Origin: Candidatus Nosocomiicoccus stercorigallinarum
GTDB lineage: Bacteria; Bacillota; Bacilli; Staphylococcales; Salinicoccaceae
Direction of reading: 5' to 3'
Length of the DNA: 32,986 nt
Assembly: GCA_019119225.1 (NCBI GenBank)
Contig: DWXM01000047.1
Coordinates: 1 to 32,986, forward strand
Shown: piece after piece, positions 11,395-19,762 of the stretch
Numbering within the stretch: the first letter of the stretch is position 1
Layout of the letters: each line of letters begins with the position of its first letter
Position numbers and translations under genes: made by a program
Notes under the pieces: generated by a model
Told to the model about the DNA's origin: nothing
What the model saw: the letters and a program-made list of their open reading frames with translations, nothing else
Database searches by the model: none

Positions 11395-12651
11395 TTGGAT
11401 ATTAACAAAACAGTTAACGGAAATATTCCAATCGTAACGATTAATACAAATAAATTTAAAACTTTTACATTGCGTATTACGTTTAGAAATGAGTTAGATG
11501 TAGACACAGTGACGTTAAGAAATATACTCGCACGTATGATGATTAAACGTACAAAAACGTATAACACTGAAGCAAAACTCATTCAATATTTATCAGAATA
11601 TTACGGTGCACATCTGACGTATCAAACGTCAAAAATTGGATCGAGTCACCTCGTTCACTTTACATTAGAGTTTGTGAACGAGCGCTTCATCCATGAAGAG
11701 CTTGATATTTTAGAAAATATGTCAAAACTTTTAAATGAGTTATTAAATACACCATTTTCATACGATGAAAATACTGTCGAGTATTTGGAAAAAGAGAAGC
11801 GCCTCTATAAGAATCGTCTAAAAAGTATGATGGATAATAGTATGCAGCGCGCCTATGTGAATTTACTCGACGAAATGTTCGGCGGTAGTGCTGAAGGTGC
11901 GTTATCATACGGTAAAATTGAAGATATCGATGATATTACAATTGACGATATTAAACGTGTGCATGAGTCAATGATGAGTAATGACGAGATGATGATTTTA
12001 CTATGCGGTAATATTAATGATAATACGCACGAGTCATTAGAAAGAATTTACAGTCGTAAAAATGAAATTAAATTACCATTTAACACGTATAAAATGGACA
12101 TTAATAAAGTTTTAAACTATAAAGTAGATTACGATGATGTCGAACAATCAAAAGCAATTTTAGGATTTAAAATTGATAAAGAAAATACGAGTGAAATGGC
12201 AGTACGTATATTAAATACGATGTTTGGTGGTAGTGCATCGAGCTACTTATTTAAACATTTACGTGAAGAGAGATCTCTTGCTTATCAAATTAGTTCGACA
12301 GTTGACATTAAAAATGGATTATTATTTGCACTCGCTGGTGTCGATCATTCACGTGTGAAAGAAACTGAAGAGCATATTTTAATTGAGCTTGAGAAATTCC
12401 AAAATGGTGATTTCACAGATGAGTTTTTAGAAGAAACGAAAAATAAAATTCTTTCAGATAGACAAAATAGTAAAGACCGCTCAAAAGCATTGATTAGTAT
12501 TGTTTATAATGAATATTTAATGGATACAGATGAACGTCAGTTTATTGAAAAAGTAAACAACATTACACGTGAGGACATTATTCAAGCAGCAAAATCTGTC
12601 CATATTGATACAGTCTATACGTTAACAGGAGGTCAAAGTGATGACAGTTAA
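11395..12651 (+). CDS. M16-family peptidase-like protein, non-catalytic partner (YmfF-like)
   Basis: A 418-residue protein of the M16 (insulinase/MPP) fold. The N-terminal half has no HxxEH zinc motif, whereas the C-terminal half has a clear RSLAYQISS segment, the R/Y element that non-catalytic M16 subunits use to complete the active site. So it is probably the partner of the next gene's catalytic subunit. The start is TTG 11395, two bases after the ftsK stop and six bases after AAGGAGAG. It overlaps the next gene by 11 bases. The pair matches Bacillus ymfF-ymfH, upstream of an SDR gene and rodZ. The substrate is unknown. Confidence 0.83.
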   Translation: MDINKTVNGNIPIVTINTNKFKTFTLRITFRNELDVDTVTLRNILARMMIKRTKTYNTEAKLIQYLSEYYGAHLTYQTSKIGSSHLVHFTLEFVNERFIHEELDILENMSKLLNELLNTPFSYDENTVEYLEKEKRLYKNRLKSMMDNSMQRAYVNLLDEMFGGSAEGALSYGKIEDIDDITIDDIKRVHESMMSNDEMMILLCGNINDNTHESLERIYSRKNEIKLPFNTYKMDINKVLNYKVDYDDVEQSKAILGFKIDKENTSEMAVRILNTMFGGSASSYLFKHLREERSLAYQISSTVDIKNGLLFALAGVDHSRVKETEEHILIELEKFQNGDFTDEFLEETKNKILSDRQNSKDRSKALISIVYNEYLMDTDERQFIEKVNNITREDIIQAAKSVHIDTVYTLTGGQSDDS

Positions 12652-13918
12652 ATATTACGAAGCACTAGAAGAAACCGTCATTAGTGAAACACTTCCTAAC
12701 GGTTTAGAGGTTGTCTATGTTAAAAAACCGGGGTTTAATAAAAAGTACGCAACGTACACGACAAGATTTGGGTCTAAAGATAATCATTTTACAGTCGACG
12801 GTAAAGAACATAAAATACCAGACGGTATCGCACACTTTTTAGAACATAAAATGTTCGAAAAAGAAGATGGTGACGTCTTCCATAAATTTAGTGAGCACGG
12901 CGCAAGTGCGAACGCATTTACTTCGTTTGACCGTACGAGTTATTTATTTAGTTGTACAGAAAACTTTTACGATAACTTAGAACTTTTAATGGATATGGTC
13001 GAAAAACCTTATTTTACAGATGAGTCTGTAGAAAAAGAGATTGGTATTATTAACGAAGAAATTAAAATGTACCAAGATAATCCTGGGTTTAGATTATTCA
13101 CTACGATGATGGAGTCACTTTATCAGAAACATCCAGTGAGAATTGATATTGCTGGAACGTTAGAGTCAATTAGTGAAATTACGAAAGAAGACTTATATTT
13201 ATGTCATGATACGTTTTACGCACCGAATAACATGGTTCTAATTGTCGTCGGTGATTTAAATGAAGATGAGTTATTTAGCTACGTTAAAAATCATCAGTCG
13301 AAACGTGAACACTCTAAAAAAGATTTAGTCGTCCATACGGTTTCCGAGCCTAAAGAAGTGAATGATAAAGAAAAAACAGTAAGTATGAATGTATCAGAAG
13401 ATCGTTTTATGCTTGGGTATAAATTTAATAATGACTTATCAACAAAGAAATTATTAAAATTAGACTTTACGATGATGTTTGCGTTAGAAATGGTGTTTGG
13501 TCCTAAATCAGACTACTATTATGAGTTAATAAATAATGGACTTGTCGACGATAGTTTCCAATTTGCATTTAACGGGGAAAGTGATTTTGCGCATACGTTA
13601 TTCGTTTCTCACACAAATGATATTGAAAGAACAGTAAAAAGAATTAAAGAAATTATTGATGAAGTAAAGTCGACAGATTATTTCACAGAAGATATGCTAC
13701 TGAGTGAAAAACGAGAAACAATTGGCGATTATTTATCGTCATTAAATTCACCAGAATATATTGCAAATCAATATACAAAATATTTCTTAGACGGTGGAAA
13801 CCTATATGAAATTTTAGACATCATCGAAGCAGTAACAATTGATGACGTAAAAGAAGCATTTGAAACAGTATTAGATGATCACTACGTCTCTCAAGTAGAA
13901 ATGGTAAAAAATGCGTAA
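12641..13918 (+). CDS. M16-family zinc peptidase, catalytic partner (YmfH-like)
   Basis: A 425-residue M16 metallopeptidase. The inverted zinc motif HxxEH is intact as HFLEH (H65, E68, H69), with a downstream INEEIKMYQDNP segment (E139/E140) supplying the distal zinc glutamate. I chose ATG 12641 over GTG 12638 because AGGAGG sits eight bases upstream. It overlaps the preceding M16 gene by 11 bases and the following SDR gene by eight, so the three genes are translationally coupled. No signal peptide is seen, so it is probably cytoplasmic. Related proteins process small peptides, but the target here cannot be read from the sequence. Confidence 0.86.
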   Translation: MTVKYYEALEETVISETLPNGLEVVYVKKPGFNKKYATYTTRFGSKDNHFTVDGKEHKIPDGIAHFLEHKMFEKEDGDVFHKFSEHGASANAFTSFDRTSYLFSCTENFYDNLELLMDMVEKPYFTDESVEKEIGIINEEIKMYQDNPGFRLFTTMMESLYQKHPVRIDIAGTLESISEITKEDLYLCHDTFYAPNNMVLIVVGDLNEDELFSYVKNHQSKREHSKKDLVVHTVSEPKEVNDKEKTVSMNVSEDRFMLGYKFNNDLSTKKLLKLDFTMMFALEMVFGPKSDYYYELINNGLVDDSFQFAFNGESDFAHTLFVSHTNDIERTVKRIKEIIDEVKSTDYFTEDMLLSEKRETIGDYLSSLNSPEYIANQYTKYFLDGGNLYEILDIIEAVTIDDVKEAFETVLDDHYVSQVEMVKNA

Positions 13919-14594
13919 CGTCGTATTAGTAGGAAGTAGCGGATCCATTGGATCCGCAATACATAATGAATTAAAGTCAGAACATGTGATTAGCTTTTCA
14001 AAACAAACACCGTCAAAATTTAATAACACACATCATTATATTGATCTTTCTCAACCAATTTCAGTTGATGAAATTAAAGAGAAGATAGATGTTGATGTGG
14101 TAGATGATCTTATATATACACCAGGAATCGCACATTTTAATATGTTAGAAGACACACCATTAAATATTATTGATGAGCAATATAACATTCAAGTCCGTAA
14201 CTTAATCGTTTTTATACAGGCGATTTTACCGAAAATTAAAAAGAGTCCACACGGGAGAATTGTTATTATTTCAAGTGTATACGGACAAGTTGGCGCGAGT
14301 TGTGAAAGTGTTTATGCGTCGATGAAAGGGGCACAAAACACACTCGTTAAATCACTTGCTGTAGAATATGCAGGAACAAACGTCACAGTGAATGCAGTTG
14401 CACCAGGCGTTGTTAAAGGTAAGATGACAGATTTACTTTCTGATGTTGATTTAAAAACTTTAATTGAAGATTTACCTCAGCGTCGTTTAATTGAACCGAG
14501 TGAAGTTGCTAAACTTGTTATGTATATACTGAGTGAAGATAGCCAGTCGATTACCGGTCAAATATTTAATATAAACGGTGGATGGTACACATAG
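13911..14594 (+). CDS. Short-chain dehydrogenase/reductase (YmfI-like)
   Basis: A 227-residue classical SDR with a Rossmann fold. The cofactor loop is GSSGSIG (8-14), the catalytic serine lies in ISSVYG (S121/S122) and the YxxxK motif is YASMK (Y135, K139). The usual NNAG motif is replaced by a TPGIAH segment, so it differs from canonical FabG. The C-terminus ends INGGWYT, the usual SDR substrate-lid region. It starts inside the end of the M16 gene with only a weak ribosome site, suggesting coupled translation. Bacillus has ymfI at this same position. The substrate is unknown; a role in fatty acid synthesis is not shown. Confidence 0.87.
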   Translation: MRNVVLVGSSGSIGSAIHNELKSEHVISFSKQTPSKFNNTHHYIDLSQPISVDEIKEKIDVDVVDDLIYTPGIAHFNMLEDTPLNIIDEQYNIQVRNLIVFIQAILPKIKKSPHGRIVIISSVYGQVGASCESVYASMKGAQNTLVKSLAVEYAGTNVTVNAVAPGVVKGKMTDLLSDVDLKTLIEDLPQRRLIEPSEVAKLVMYILSEDSQSITGQIFNINGGWYT

Positions 14595-14611
14595 TAAAGA
14601 AGGGTTAGATT

Positions 14612-15361
14612 ATGAGATTAGGACCGTATTTAAGAAATATAAGAGAACAAAAAGGAATTACCCTCCGAGAAATGGAAGAGCGTTCTCTTATTCGTCGTGA
14701 CATCATACAAATTATAGAATCTGGTCGTTTTGAAGAGTTGCCAGATAACAGTCACACAAAACATCTAGTTCGTGCATATTGTGATGCGCTACAATTAGAT
14801 AGTGATGAAATTATTAATCGTTACGGTGACGAAATCCCATCTAAAGAAAAAGTCTATAAAGAAAGAAAAGAAAATAAAGTCAATAAAGACTTACAATACT
14901 TAAAAAAGACAATCTATGCATTTTTAACTATTGTCGCTATTCTTTTTATCATTTGGCTCGTATTACTCCAAATAGGGAGTCAAGGCGATTACTTTAGAGA
15001 GTCAAAAATATACGATCAAGTCGAAACTGACACCTCTCATAACGAAGAAATATTTAATATTAAACTAAATAAAGTTGAAGATAAGACCGCGCACTACGAC
15101 GTTAAAACGTCAGACGATATAAAAATTACGCTAAAAGGTGATGGGACTTTAGTAAACATTACAGATGATGAAGACCACACGTATGCAAATGAAGCAGTGG
15201 AAGACGACACGTTTTTAATTGAAAATGATGCGTCACAAGTATTCGTTGCAATAGAGGATAACTCTAAACTTAGCGTATTTGTGAATGATGTTAAACTAGA
15301 AGAAGATGAAGTTCAAAAAGAAGGTACGCTGTTTTATCAATTCAATATTGAGAGGGATTAA
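14612..15361 (+). CDS. rodZ: RodZ-like helix-turn-helix membrane protein (YmfM-like)
   Basis: A 249-residue bitopic membrane protein of the cell-shape factor RodZ family. Residues about 1-72 form a cytoplasmic helix-turn-helix domain ([19 protein letters not shown] and the SGRFEELP turn). A basic stretch follows, then one membrane segment near 100-120, and a C-terminal extracellular domain of beta character. In rods, RodZ links MreB to the wall machinery; cocci keep a homologue without MreB. AGAAGG stands about ten bases before ATG 14612. The gene is followed two bases later by pgsA, the usual order in Bacillales. Confidence 0.86.
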   Translation: MRLGPYLRNIREQKGITLREMEERSLIRRDIIQIIESGRFEELPDNSHTKHLVRAYCDALQLDSDEIINRYGDEIPSKEKVYKERKENKVNKDLQYLKKTIYAFLTIVAILFIIWLVLLQIGSQGDYFRESKIYDQVETDTSHNEEIFNIKLNKVEDKTAHYDVKTSDDIKITLKGDGTLVNITDDEDHTYANEAVEDDTFLIENDASQVFVAIEDNSKLSVFVNDVKLEEDEVQKEGTLFYQFNIERD

Positions 15362-15363
15362 TT

Positions 15364-15939
15364 ATGAATTTACCAAATTGGATTACAGTCATAAGAGTTG
15401 TTCTTATACCTGTATTTATAATATTTGCGATTAATGACTTTTCGTATGGGACAACTGAAATACTCGGAGGCCATGAGATTCTTGTAGAACAACTGATTGC
15501 AGCGATTATTTTCGTCGTCGCTTCAGTTACAGATGCTTTAGATGGTTATTTAGCACGTAAATTAAATTTAGTGACAAATATGGGGAAATTTTTAGATCCC
15601 CTAGCAGATAAGTTACTCGTTGCTTCTGGCTTAATTGTACTTGTTGAATGGACAACAATTTCAAGTTGGATTGCAATCGTTATTATTGCAAGAGAGTTTG
15701 CGGTGACTGGTTTAAGATTATTACAAATCGAACAAGGATACGTGAGTGCAGCAGGTAACTTAGGTAAGATTAAAACAATTTTCCAAATGATCGCACTCAT
15801 TTTACTATTATTTGGTGATCTGTTTGTAAACTATATTGGAGTTTCAATCGGTATGATTTCACTCTATATTGCAGTGTTTTTCACAATTCTTTCAATGATT
15901 GAATACTTCTATAAAGGCAGAGAAGTATTTTTAAATTAA
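15364..15939 (+). CDS. pgsA: CDP-diacylglycerol-glycerol-3-phosphate 3-phosphatidyltransferase
   Basis: PgsA makes phosphatidylglycerol phosphate, the committed step to phosphatidylglycerol and cardiolipin. The 191-residue product has about six hydrophobic segments. The CDP-alcohol phosphotransferase motif is complete: D57, D60-G61, A64-R65, G74, D78 and D82 fit D-x2-DG-x2-AR-x8-G-x3-D-x3-D. GAGAGG lies eight bases before ATG 15364, and the gene begins two bases after the rodZ stop. In most Bacillales cinA follows pgsA; here a 175-base gap leads directly to recA. Confidence 0.95.
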   Translation: MNLPNWITVIRVVLIPVFIIFAINDFSYGTTEILGGHEILVEQLIAAIIFVVASVTDALDGYLARKLNLVTNMGKFLDPLADKLLVASGLIVLVEWTTISSWIAIVIIAREFAVTGLRLLQIEQGYVSAAGNLGKIKTIFQMIALILLLFGDLFVNYIGVSIGMISLYIAVFFTILSMIEYFYKGREVFLN

Positions 15940-16018
15940 AAATACCGATATTTGATTTATTGCTTTAAAAATTAATATTGTTTTTAAAAAATTGAAATTA
16001 ATATTTTAAAAATTGGCG

Positions 16019-16055
16019 AACAAAAGACGAACATATATTCGTCTTTTGTTTTTTT
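16019..16055 (+). terminator. Intrinsic terminator between pgsA and recA
   Basis: A perfect 13-base stem AACAAAAGACGAA / TTCGTCTTTTGTT (16019-16031, 16038-16050) with loop CATATA runs into a T tract. It should end transcription from the ftsK-pgsA cluster. Its apex contains the recA LexA box. The AT-rich 15940-16018 upstream contains nothing else I can name. Confidence 0.85.
16028..16041 (+). promoter_or_regulatory. LexA box (SOS operator) of recA
   Basis: CGAACATATATTCG fits the Bacillus/Staphylococcus LexA operator CGAAC-N4-GTTCG with one mismatch (A for G at the tenth base). It ends 20 bases before the -10 hexamer, so it covers the -35 region. LexA bound here would repress recA until DNA damage. 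The box is inside the terminator hairpin. Confidence 0.85.
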
Positions 16056-16058
16056 ATA

Positions 16059-16067
16059 TGTTATAAT
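16059..16067 (+). promoter_or_regulatory. Extended -10 promoter of recA
   Basis: TGtTATAAT combines a TG element with a consensus -10 hexamer (16062-16067). The -35 region falls in the LexA box and terminator stem and does not resemble TTGACA. The recA start lies 47 bases downstream, behind GGAGG. Confidence 0.75.
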
Positions 16068-16114
16068 TTAATTATTGAAAATGATTAAACTTAAAATTCG
16101 GAGGAATCAAATAT

Positions 16115-17161
16115 ATGGATGAAAGACAAAAAGCGTTAGAAACTGTTCAGAAAAATATGGATAAGATGTTTGGTAAAGGTGCAGTAATGAAACTTGGTGA
16201 CGATCCGGGACGTAAAGTAGAGACAACGTCTTCTGGATCGATTACGCTAGACCGTGCACTTGGTGTTGGGGGATACCCACAAGGTAGAATTATTGAAATT
16301 TACGGTCCAGAATCTTCGGGTAAAACGACAGTCGCACTACATGCGATTGCAGAAGTGCAGCGCCAAGGTGGTATTGCAGCATTTATCGATGCTGAGCACG
16401 CGCTTGATCCAGTATATGCTAAAAACCTCGGTGTAGATATTGAAAACTTATACCTTTCTCAACCAGACCACGGAGAACAGGGATTAGAAATTGCTGAAGC
16501 ATTTGTACGAAGTGGTGCAGTTGATATCGTCGTTATCGACTCAGTAGCAGCGTTAACGCCTAAAGCAGAAATCGAAGGTGAAATGGGAGATACACACGTC
16601 GGTTTACAAGCGAGAATGATGTCTCAAGCATTACGTAAACTTTCAGCAGCGATTTCTAAAAGTAATACGACTGCAATCTTCATCAACCAAATCCGTGAAA
16701 AAGTTGGAGTTATGTTTGGTAACCCAGAAACAACACCTGGTGGACGTGCACTTAAATTCTACAGTTCAGTACGTTTAGAAGTTCGTCGTGCTGAACAGTT
16801 AAAACTCGCACAAGATATCGTTGGTAACCGTACGAAAATTAAAGTCGTTAAAAACAAAGTTGCACCACCATTTAGAGTCGCTGAAGTAGACATTATGTAT
16901 GGACAAGGAATTTCTAGAACGGGGGAAATACTAGATCTTGGTGTAGAGTATGACATCGTCGATAAAAGTGGTGCGTGGTACTCATATGAGGGTGAACGCC
17001 TCGGTCAAGGTAAAGAAAATGCGAAAGAGTACTTAACAAACAATCCGGATATTTTAGACGAAATTAACGGTAAGTTAAGAAATGTTTTAGGGTTTGAAGG
17101 TACTGATGCTGAAGAGTCAGAAGAACATACAGACGAAGAAAATAGTCTATTTGACGAATAA
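16115..17161 (+). CDS. recA: Recombinase A
   Basis: RecA forms ATP-dependent filaments on single-stranded DNA, drives strand exchange and triggers LexA self-cleavage. The 348-residue product has the short N-terminal domain, Walker A GPESSGKT (64-71), Walker [10 protein letters not shown], the DNA-binding loop L1 near [12 protein letters not shown], and loop L2 with [20 protein letters not shown]. The C-terminal tail is strongly acidic ([11 protein letters not shown]), typical of RecA. CGGAGGAA lies nine bases before ATG 16115. SOS control is indicated by the LexA box upstream. A terminator follows, so the gene is monocistronic. Confidence 0.98.
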   Translation: MDERQKALETVQKNMDKMFGKGAVMKLGDDPGRKVETTSSGSITLDRALGVGGYPQGRIIEIYGPESSGKTTVALHAIAEVQRQGGIAAFIDAEHALDPVYAKNLGVDIENLYLSQPDHGEQGLEIAEAFVRSGAVDIVVIDSVAALTPKAEIEGEMGDTHVGLQARMMSQALRKLSAAISKSNTTAIFINQIREKVGVMFGNPETTPGGRALKFYSSVRLEVRRAEQLKLAQDIVGNRTKIKVVKNKVAPPFRVAEVDIMYGQGISRTGEILDLGVEYDIVDKSGAWYSYEGERLGQGKENAKEYLTNNPDILDEINGKLRNVLGFEGTDAEESEEHTDEENSLFDE

Positions 17162-17165
17162 TTAT

Positions 17166-17201
17166 AATCAAGTATGAGACTTGTCTCATGCTTGATTTTT
17201 T
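17166..17201 (+). terminator. Intrinsic terminator after recA
   Basis: The stem pairs AATCAAGTATGAGA with TCTCATGCTTGATT (17166-17179, 17183-17196), with one T-G wobble and loop near 17180-17182, and runs into six T. It starts five bases after the recA stop. Confidence 0.9.
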
Positions 17202-17205
17202 AATG

Positions 17206-17233
17206 TAAACTCTATAGAATTAATCTGTATGAT
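17206..17233 (+). promoter_or_regulatory. Weak candidate promoter for rny
   Basis: TATGAT (17228-17233) is a good -10 hexamer; the best -35 match 16 bases upstream is TAAACT (17206-17211), three of six. A promoter is expected after the recA terminator, but this one is not well supported. Confidence 0.3.
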
Positions 17234-17300
17234 AAATTATTATATTTAAAATACAATTAATACCAACACGTGAATATCATGTATTAGGGAGGTGTTTTTT

Positions 17301-18860
17301 GTGGACATGAAAGACATTTTCTTAATCTTACTTGGTATTATTTTCGGTGTTGTTATCGGATATTTAATCGTCAATAGAATTTTGACTAATAAACAGCAAC
17401 AAGCGAGATCATCAGCTGAACATATCATCGAAGAAGCAAACAAAACAGCGATGAACTTAAAGAAAGAAAAAATGCTTGAAGCTAAAGAGTATAACCAAAA
17501 GTTAAAAGAAGAATTTGACCGTGAACAAAGTGACACGCGTCAAAATCTCCAAGCTTTTGAATCTAGATTACTTTCTCGAGAAGAAAGTCTCGATAGAAAA
17601 AGTGAATCTCTCGACAAGAAAGACGAACTATTAGATTTAAAAGAAGCGAAAATTGAAGACAAACAGCAATCGGTAGATGCCAAGGAAGAAAAGATTAATG
17701 AGATCATCAGTCAACAAAATGATGAATTAACTCGCATCTCCGGATTGACTCGAGCTGAAGCTAAAGATGAAATCTTTAGAGAGCTTGAAAAAGAACTGTC
17801 ACACGATATGGCTGTAATGCTAAAAGAACGTAAAGAAGAAGCGGAATATGAAGCGGACAAAAAAGCAAAAGAATTACTTGCAACAACTGTCCAAAGATAC
17901 GCAGCAGAATACACGAGTGAATCTACAGTATCTGTTGTAAACTTACCAAACGATGAAATGAAAGGTCGAATTATCGGACGTGAAGGACGTAATATTCGTA
18001 CAATTGAAACGCTAACTGGCGTCGATTTAATTATCGATGACACGCCTGAAGCAGTTATCCTTTCAGGGTTCGATCCAATACGTCGTACAATTGCTAAAAA
18101 CGCACTTGAAGACCTCGTTCTAGACGGTAGAATTCACCCAGGACGAATCGAAGAAATGGTCGACAAGGCAAGACGTAATATGGAAAGTGTGATTAGAGAC
18201 GCTGGAGAACACGCAGCGTTTGAATTAGACATTCATAACTTACACCCTGAACTTATTAAACATCTTGGTAAGATGAAATTCCGTTTAAGTTACGGTCAAA
18301 ATGTATTAAAGCACTCAGTAGAAGTTGGATTTTTAGCAGGAATGCTTGCAGCTGAACTCGGTGAAGATGTAAGTCTCGCAAGACGCGCAGGACTACTTCA
18401 TGATATTGGTAAATCAATCGACCACGAAGTAGAAGGTTCTCACGTTGAAATTGGAGTAGATTTAGCAAAACGTTATAAAGAAAATGAAACAGTTATAAAC
18501 GCAATTGCTTCACACCATGGTGACGTTGAACCAACGAGTATTATCTCGATTATCGTCGCAGCAGCAGATGCTTTAAGTGCTGCGAGACCAGGCGCACGAC
18601 GTGAAACGCTTGAAAACTATGTGAAGCGACTTGAAAACTTAGAAAAAATAGCAGAAGGCTATGAAGGTGTAGATAAGTCATTTGCAATCCAAGCTGGACG
18701 AGAAATTAGAATTATGGTAAGTCCAGAAGATGTAGATGATATAGAAGCATATCGCCTTGCTAGAGATATCAAATCACAAATCGAAGATGAACTGCAGTAT
18801 CCTGGACATATTAAAGTGACAGTTGTCCGTGAGATGAGGGCTGTAGAATATGCCAAATAA
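17301..18860 (+). CDS. rny: Ribonuclease Y
   Basis: RNase Y is the membrane-anchored endonuclease that starts bulk mRNA decay and cuts operon transcripts. I placed the start at GTG 17301 (519 aa), eight bases after GGGAGG; GTG 17292 overlaps that site and ATG 17307 is possible. Layout: one N-terminal membrane segment (about residues 5-25), a long charged coiled coil (about 30-190), a KH domain with GRIIGREG (222-229), and an HD domain with LLHDIGKS (catalytic H367-D368). The length matches other Bacillales RNase Y proteins. A terminator overlaps the stop codon, so expression of ymdB depends on read-through or a separate promoter. Confidence 0.96.
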   Translation: MDMKDIFLILLGIIFGVVIGYLIVNRILTNKQQQARSSAEHIIEEANKTAMNLKKEKMLEAKEYNQKLKEEFDREQSDTRQNLQAFESRLLSREESLDRKSESLDKKDELLDLKEAKIEDKQQSVDAKEEKINEIISQQNDELTRISGLTRAEAKDEIFRELEKELSHDMAVMLKERKEEAEYEADKKAKELLATTVQRYAAEYTSESTVSVVNLPNDEMKGRIIGREGRNIRTIETLTGVDLIIDDTPEAVILSGFDPIRRTIAKNALEDLVLDGRIHPGRIEEMVDKARRNMESVIRDAGEHAAFELDIHNLHPELIKHLGKMKFRLSYGQNVLKHSVEVGFLAGMLAAELGEDVSLARRAGLLHDIGKSIDHEVEGSHVEIGVDLAKRYKENETVINAIASHHGDVEPTSIISIIVAAADALSAARPGARRETLENYVKRLENLEKIAEGYEGVDKSFAIQAGREIRIMVSPEDVDDIEAYRLARDIKSQIEDELQYPGHIKVTVVREMRAVEYAK

Positions 18861-18891
18861 AGATTGGAACATTCGTTTCCAATCTTTTTTT
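18859..18891 (+). terminator. Intrinsic terminator between rny and ymdB
   Basis: AAAGATTGGAA (18859-18869) pairs with TTCCAATCTTT (18877-18887) around loop CATTCGT and runs into seven T. It overlaps the rny stop and ends three bases before the ymdB ribosome site, so it can both attenuate transcription and affect ymdB initiation. Confidence 0.85.
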
Positions 18892-18908
18892 ATGAAAGGA
18901 ATATTAAA

Positions 18909-19667
18909 TTGAGAATCTTATTTATTGGAGATATCGTCGGTAAAATTGGTCGTAGAATGGTAAAAGAAAATTTACCAAATTTAAAACGCGAATACAATAT
19001 TCAGTACACGATTGCAAACGGTGAAAATTCAGCGCATGGAAAAGGAATTACAGAATCTATATATCGTGAGTTGATGTCTTATGGTGTTGACTTTATAACA
19101 CTCGGTAACCATGCGTTTCATAAAGAAGAAGTGTTTAATTTATTTGAGCAAAATAAGAAAATTATTCGTCCAATGAACTATCCTAAAATAGTTCCAGGTG
19201 ATGGATATAAAAAAGTTAATATTAACAATAAAGAATTAATGATCGTAAACTTACAAGGTCGAAGTTTTATGGAAGCAATTGACAATCCATTCATGATTAT
19301 CGATGACTTACTAGAAAAAGAAACTGCCGATGAAATATTTGTCGATTTCCATTGTGAAACGACGTCTGAAGCAATTGCGATGGGGCATTATTTGGACGGC
19401 AGAGTATCTGCAGTTGTTGGCACTCATACGCACGTTCAAACAAACGACGGAGTCGTTTTAGAAAATGGGACAAAATACATAACAGACGTTGGAATGACAG
19501 GGTTTAAAGATGGTATTTTAGGTATTGAAAAAGAAGCAGTCATTTCTAGATTTCTAAACCAACTACCCGCAAGACATAAAGTACCAGATAAAGGTAAAGG
19601 TATTTTATCCGCAGTCGTTATAGATACAGTAAAAGACACGATCGAACCGATATTAATACGTGAATAA
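18909..19667 (+). CDS. ymdB: YmdB-family metallophosphoesterase
   Basis: YmdB is a dinuclear-metal phosphodiesterase; the Bacillus protein hydrolyses cyclic nucleotides and controls the switch between motility and biofilm. I used TTG 18909 as the start: AAAGGA is eight bases upstream and the product begins with the expected MRILFIGD. The 252-residue protein shows the metal ligands D8, E39-N40 in NGEN, N67-H68 in GNH, H148, H173 and H175 (THTH). The usual Trp-Asp after GNH is replaced by Ala-Phe-His in this protein. It follows rny, as in Bacillus, but a terminator lies between. It shares no overlap with korA. Confidence 0.92.
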   Translation: MRILFIGDIVGKIGRRMVKENLPNLKREYNIQYTIANGENSAHGKGITESIYRELMSYGVDFITLGNHAFHKEEVFNLFEQNKKIIRPMNYPKIVPGDGYKKVNINNKELMIVNLQGRSFMEAIDNPFMIIDDLLEKETADEIFVDFHCETTSEAIAMGHYLDGRVSAVVGTHTHVQTNDGVVLENGTKYITDVGMTGFKDGILGIEKEAVISRFLNQLPARHKVPDKGKGILSAVVIDTVKDTIEPILIRE

Positions 19668-19687
19668 TCGTACATAAGTATGATTTT
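19666..19687 (+). terminator. Weak possible terminator after ymdB
   Basis: AATCGTAC (19666-19673) can pair with GTATGATT (19678-19685, one G-T wobble) around loop ATAA, followed by a short T run. The stem is only eight bases and the T run short, so function is uncertain. Confidence 0.3.
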
Positions 19688-19709
19688 AATATAATAAAAC
19701 AGTGTAAAA

Positions 19710-19738
19710 CTGATTTAGATAGTTAAATTTGATATGAT
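19710..19738 (+). promoter_or_regulatory. Candidate promoter for korAB
   Basis: TATGAT (19733-19738) is a good -10 hexamer; CTGATT lies 17 bases upstream at 19710-19715 with three of six -35 matches. The next feature is the korA ribosome site at about 19750. Confidence 0.4.
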
Positions 19739-19762
19739 TTAATTGTCAGAGGAGGCACGAAA

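Noticed and set aside
15960-16018. AT-rich tract with TTAATATT repeats as an UP element or attachment site
   Set aside because: The repeats are short and simple in AT-rich DNA, and no integrase or mobile gene is near.
17246-17536. Minus-strand frame over the rny start
   Set aside because: It mirrors the membrane segment and coiled coil of RNase Y; no ribosome site or homologue is recognisable.
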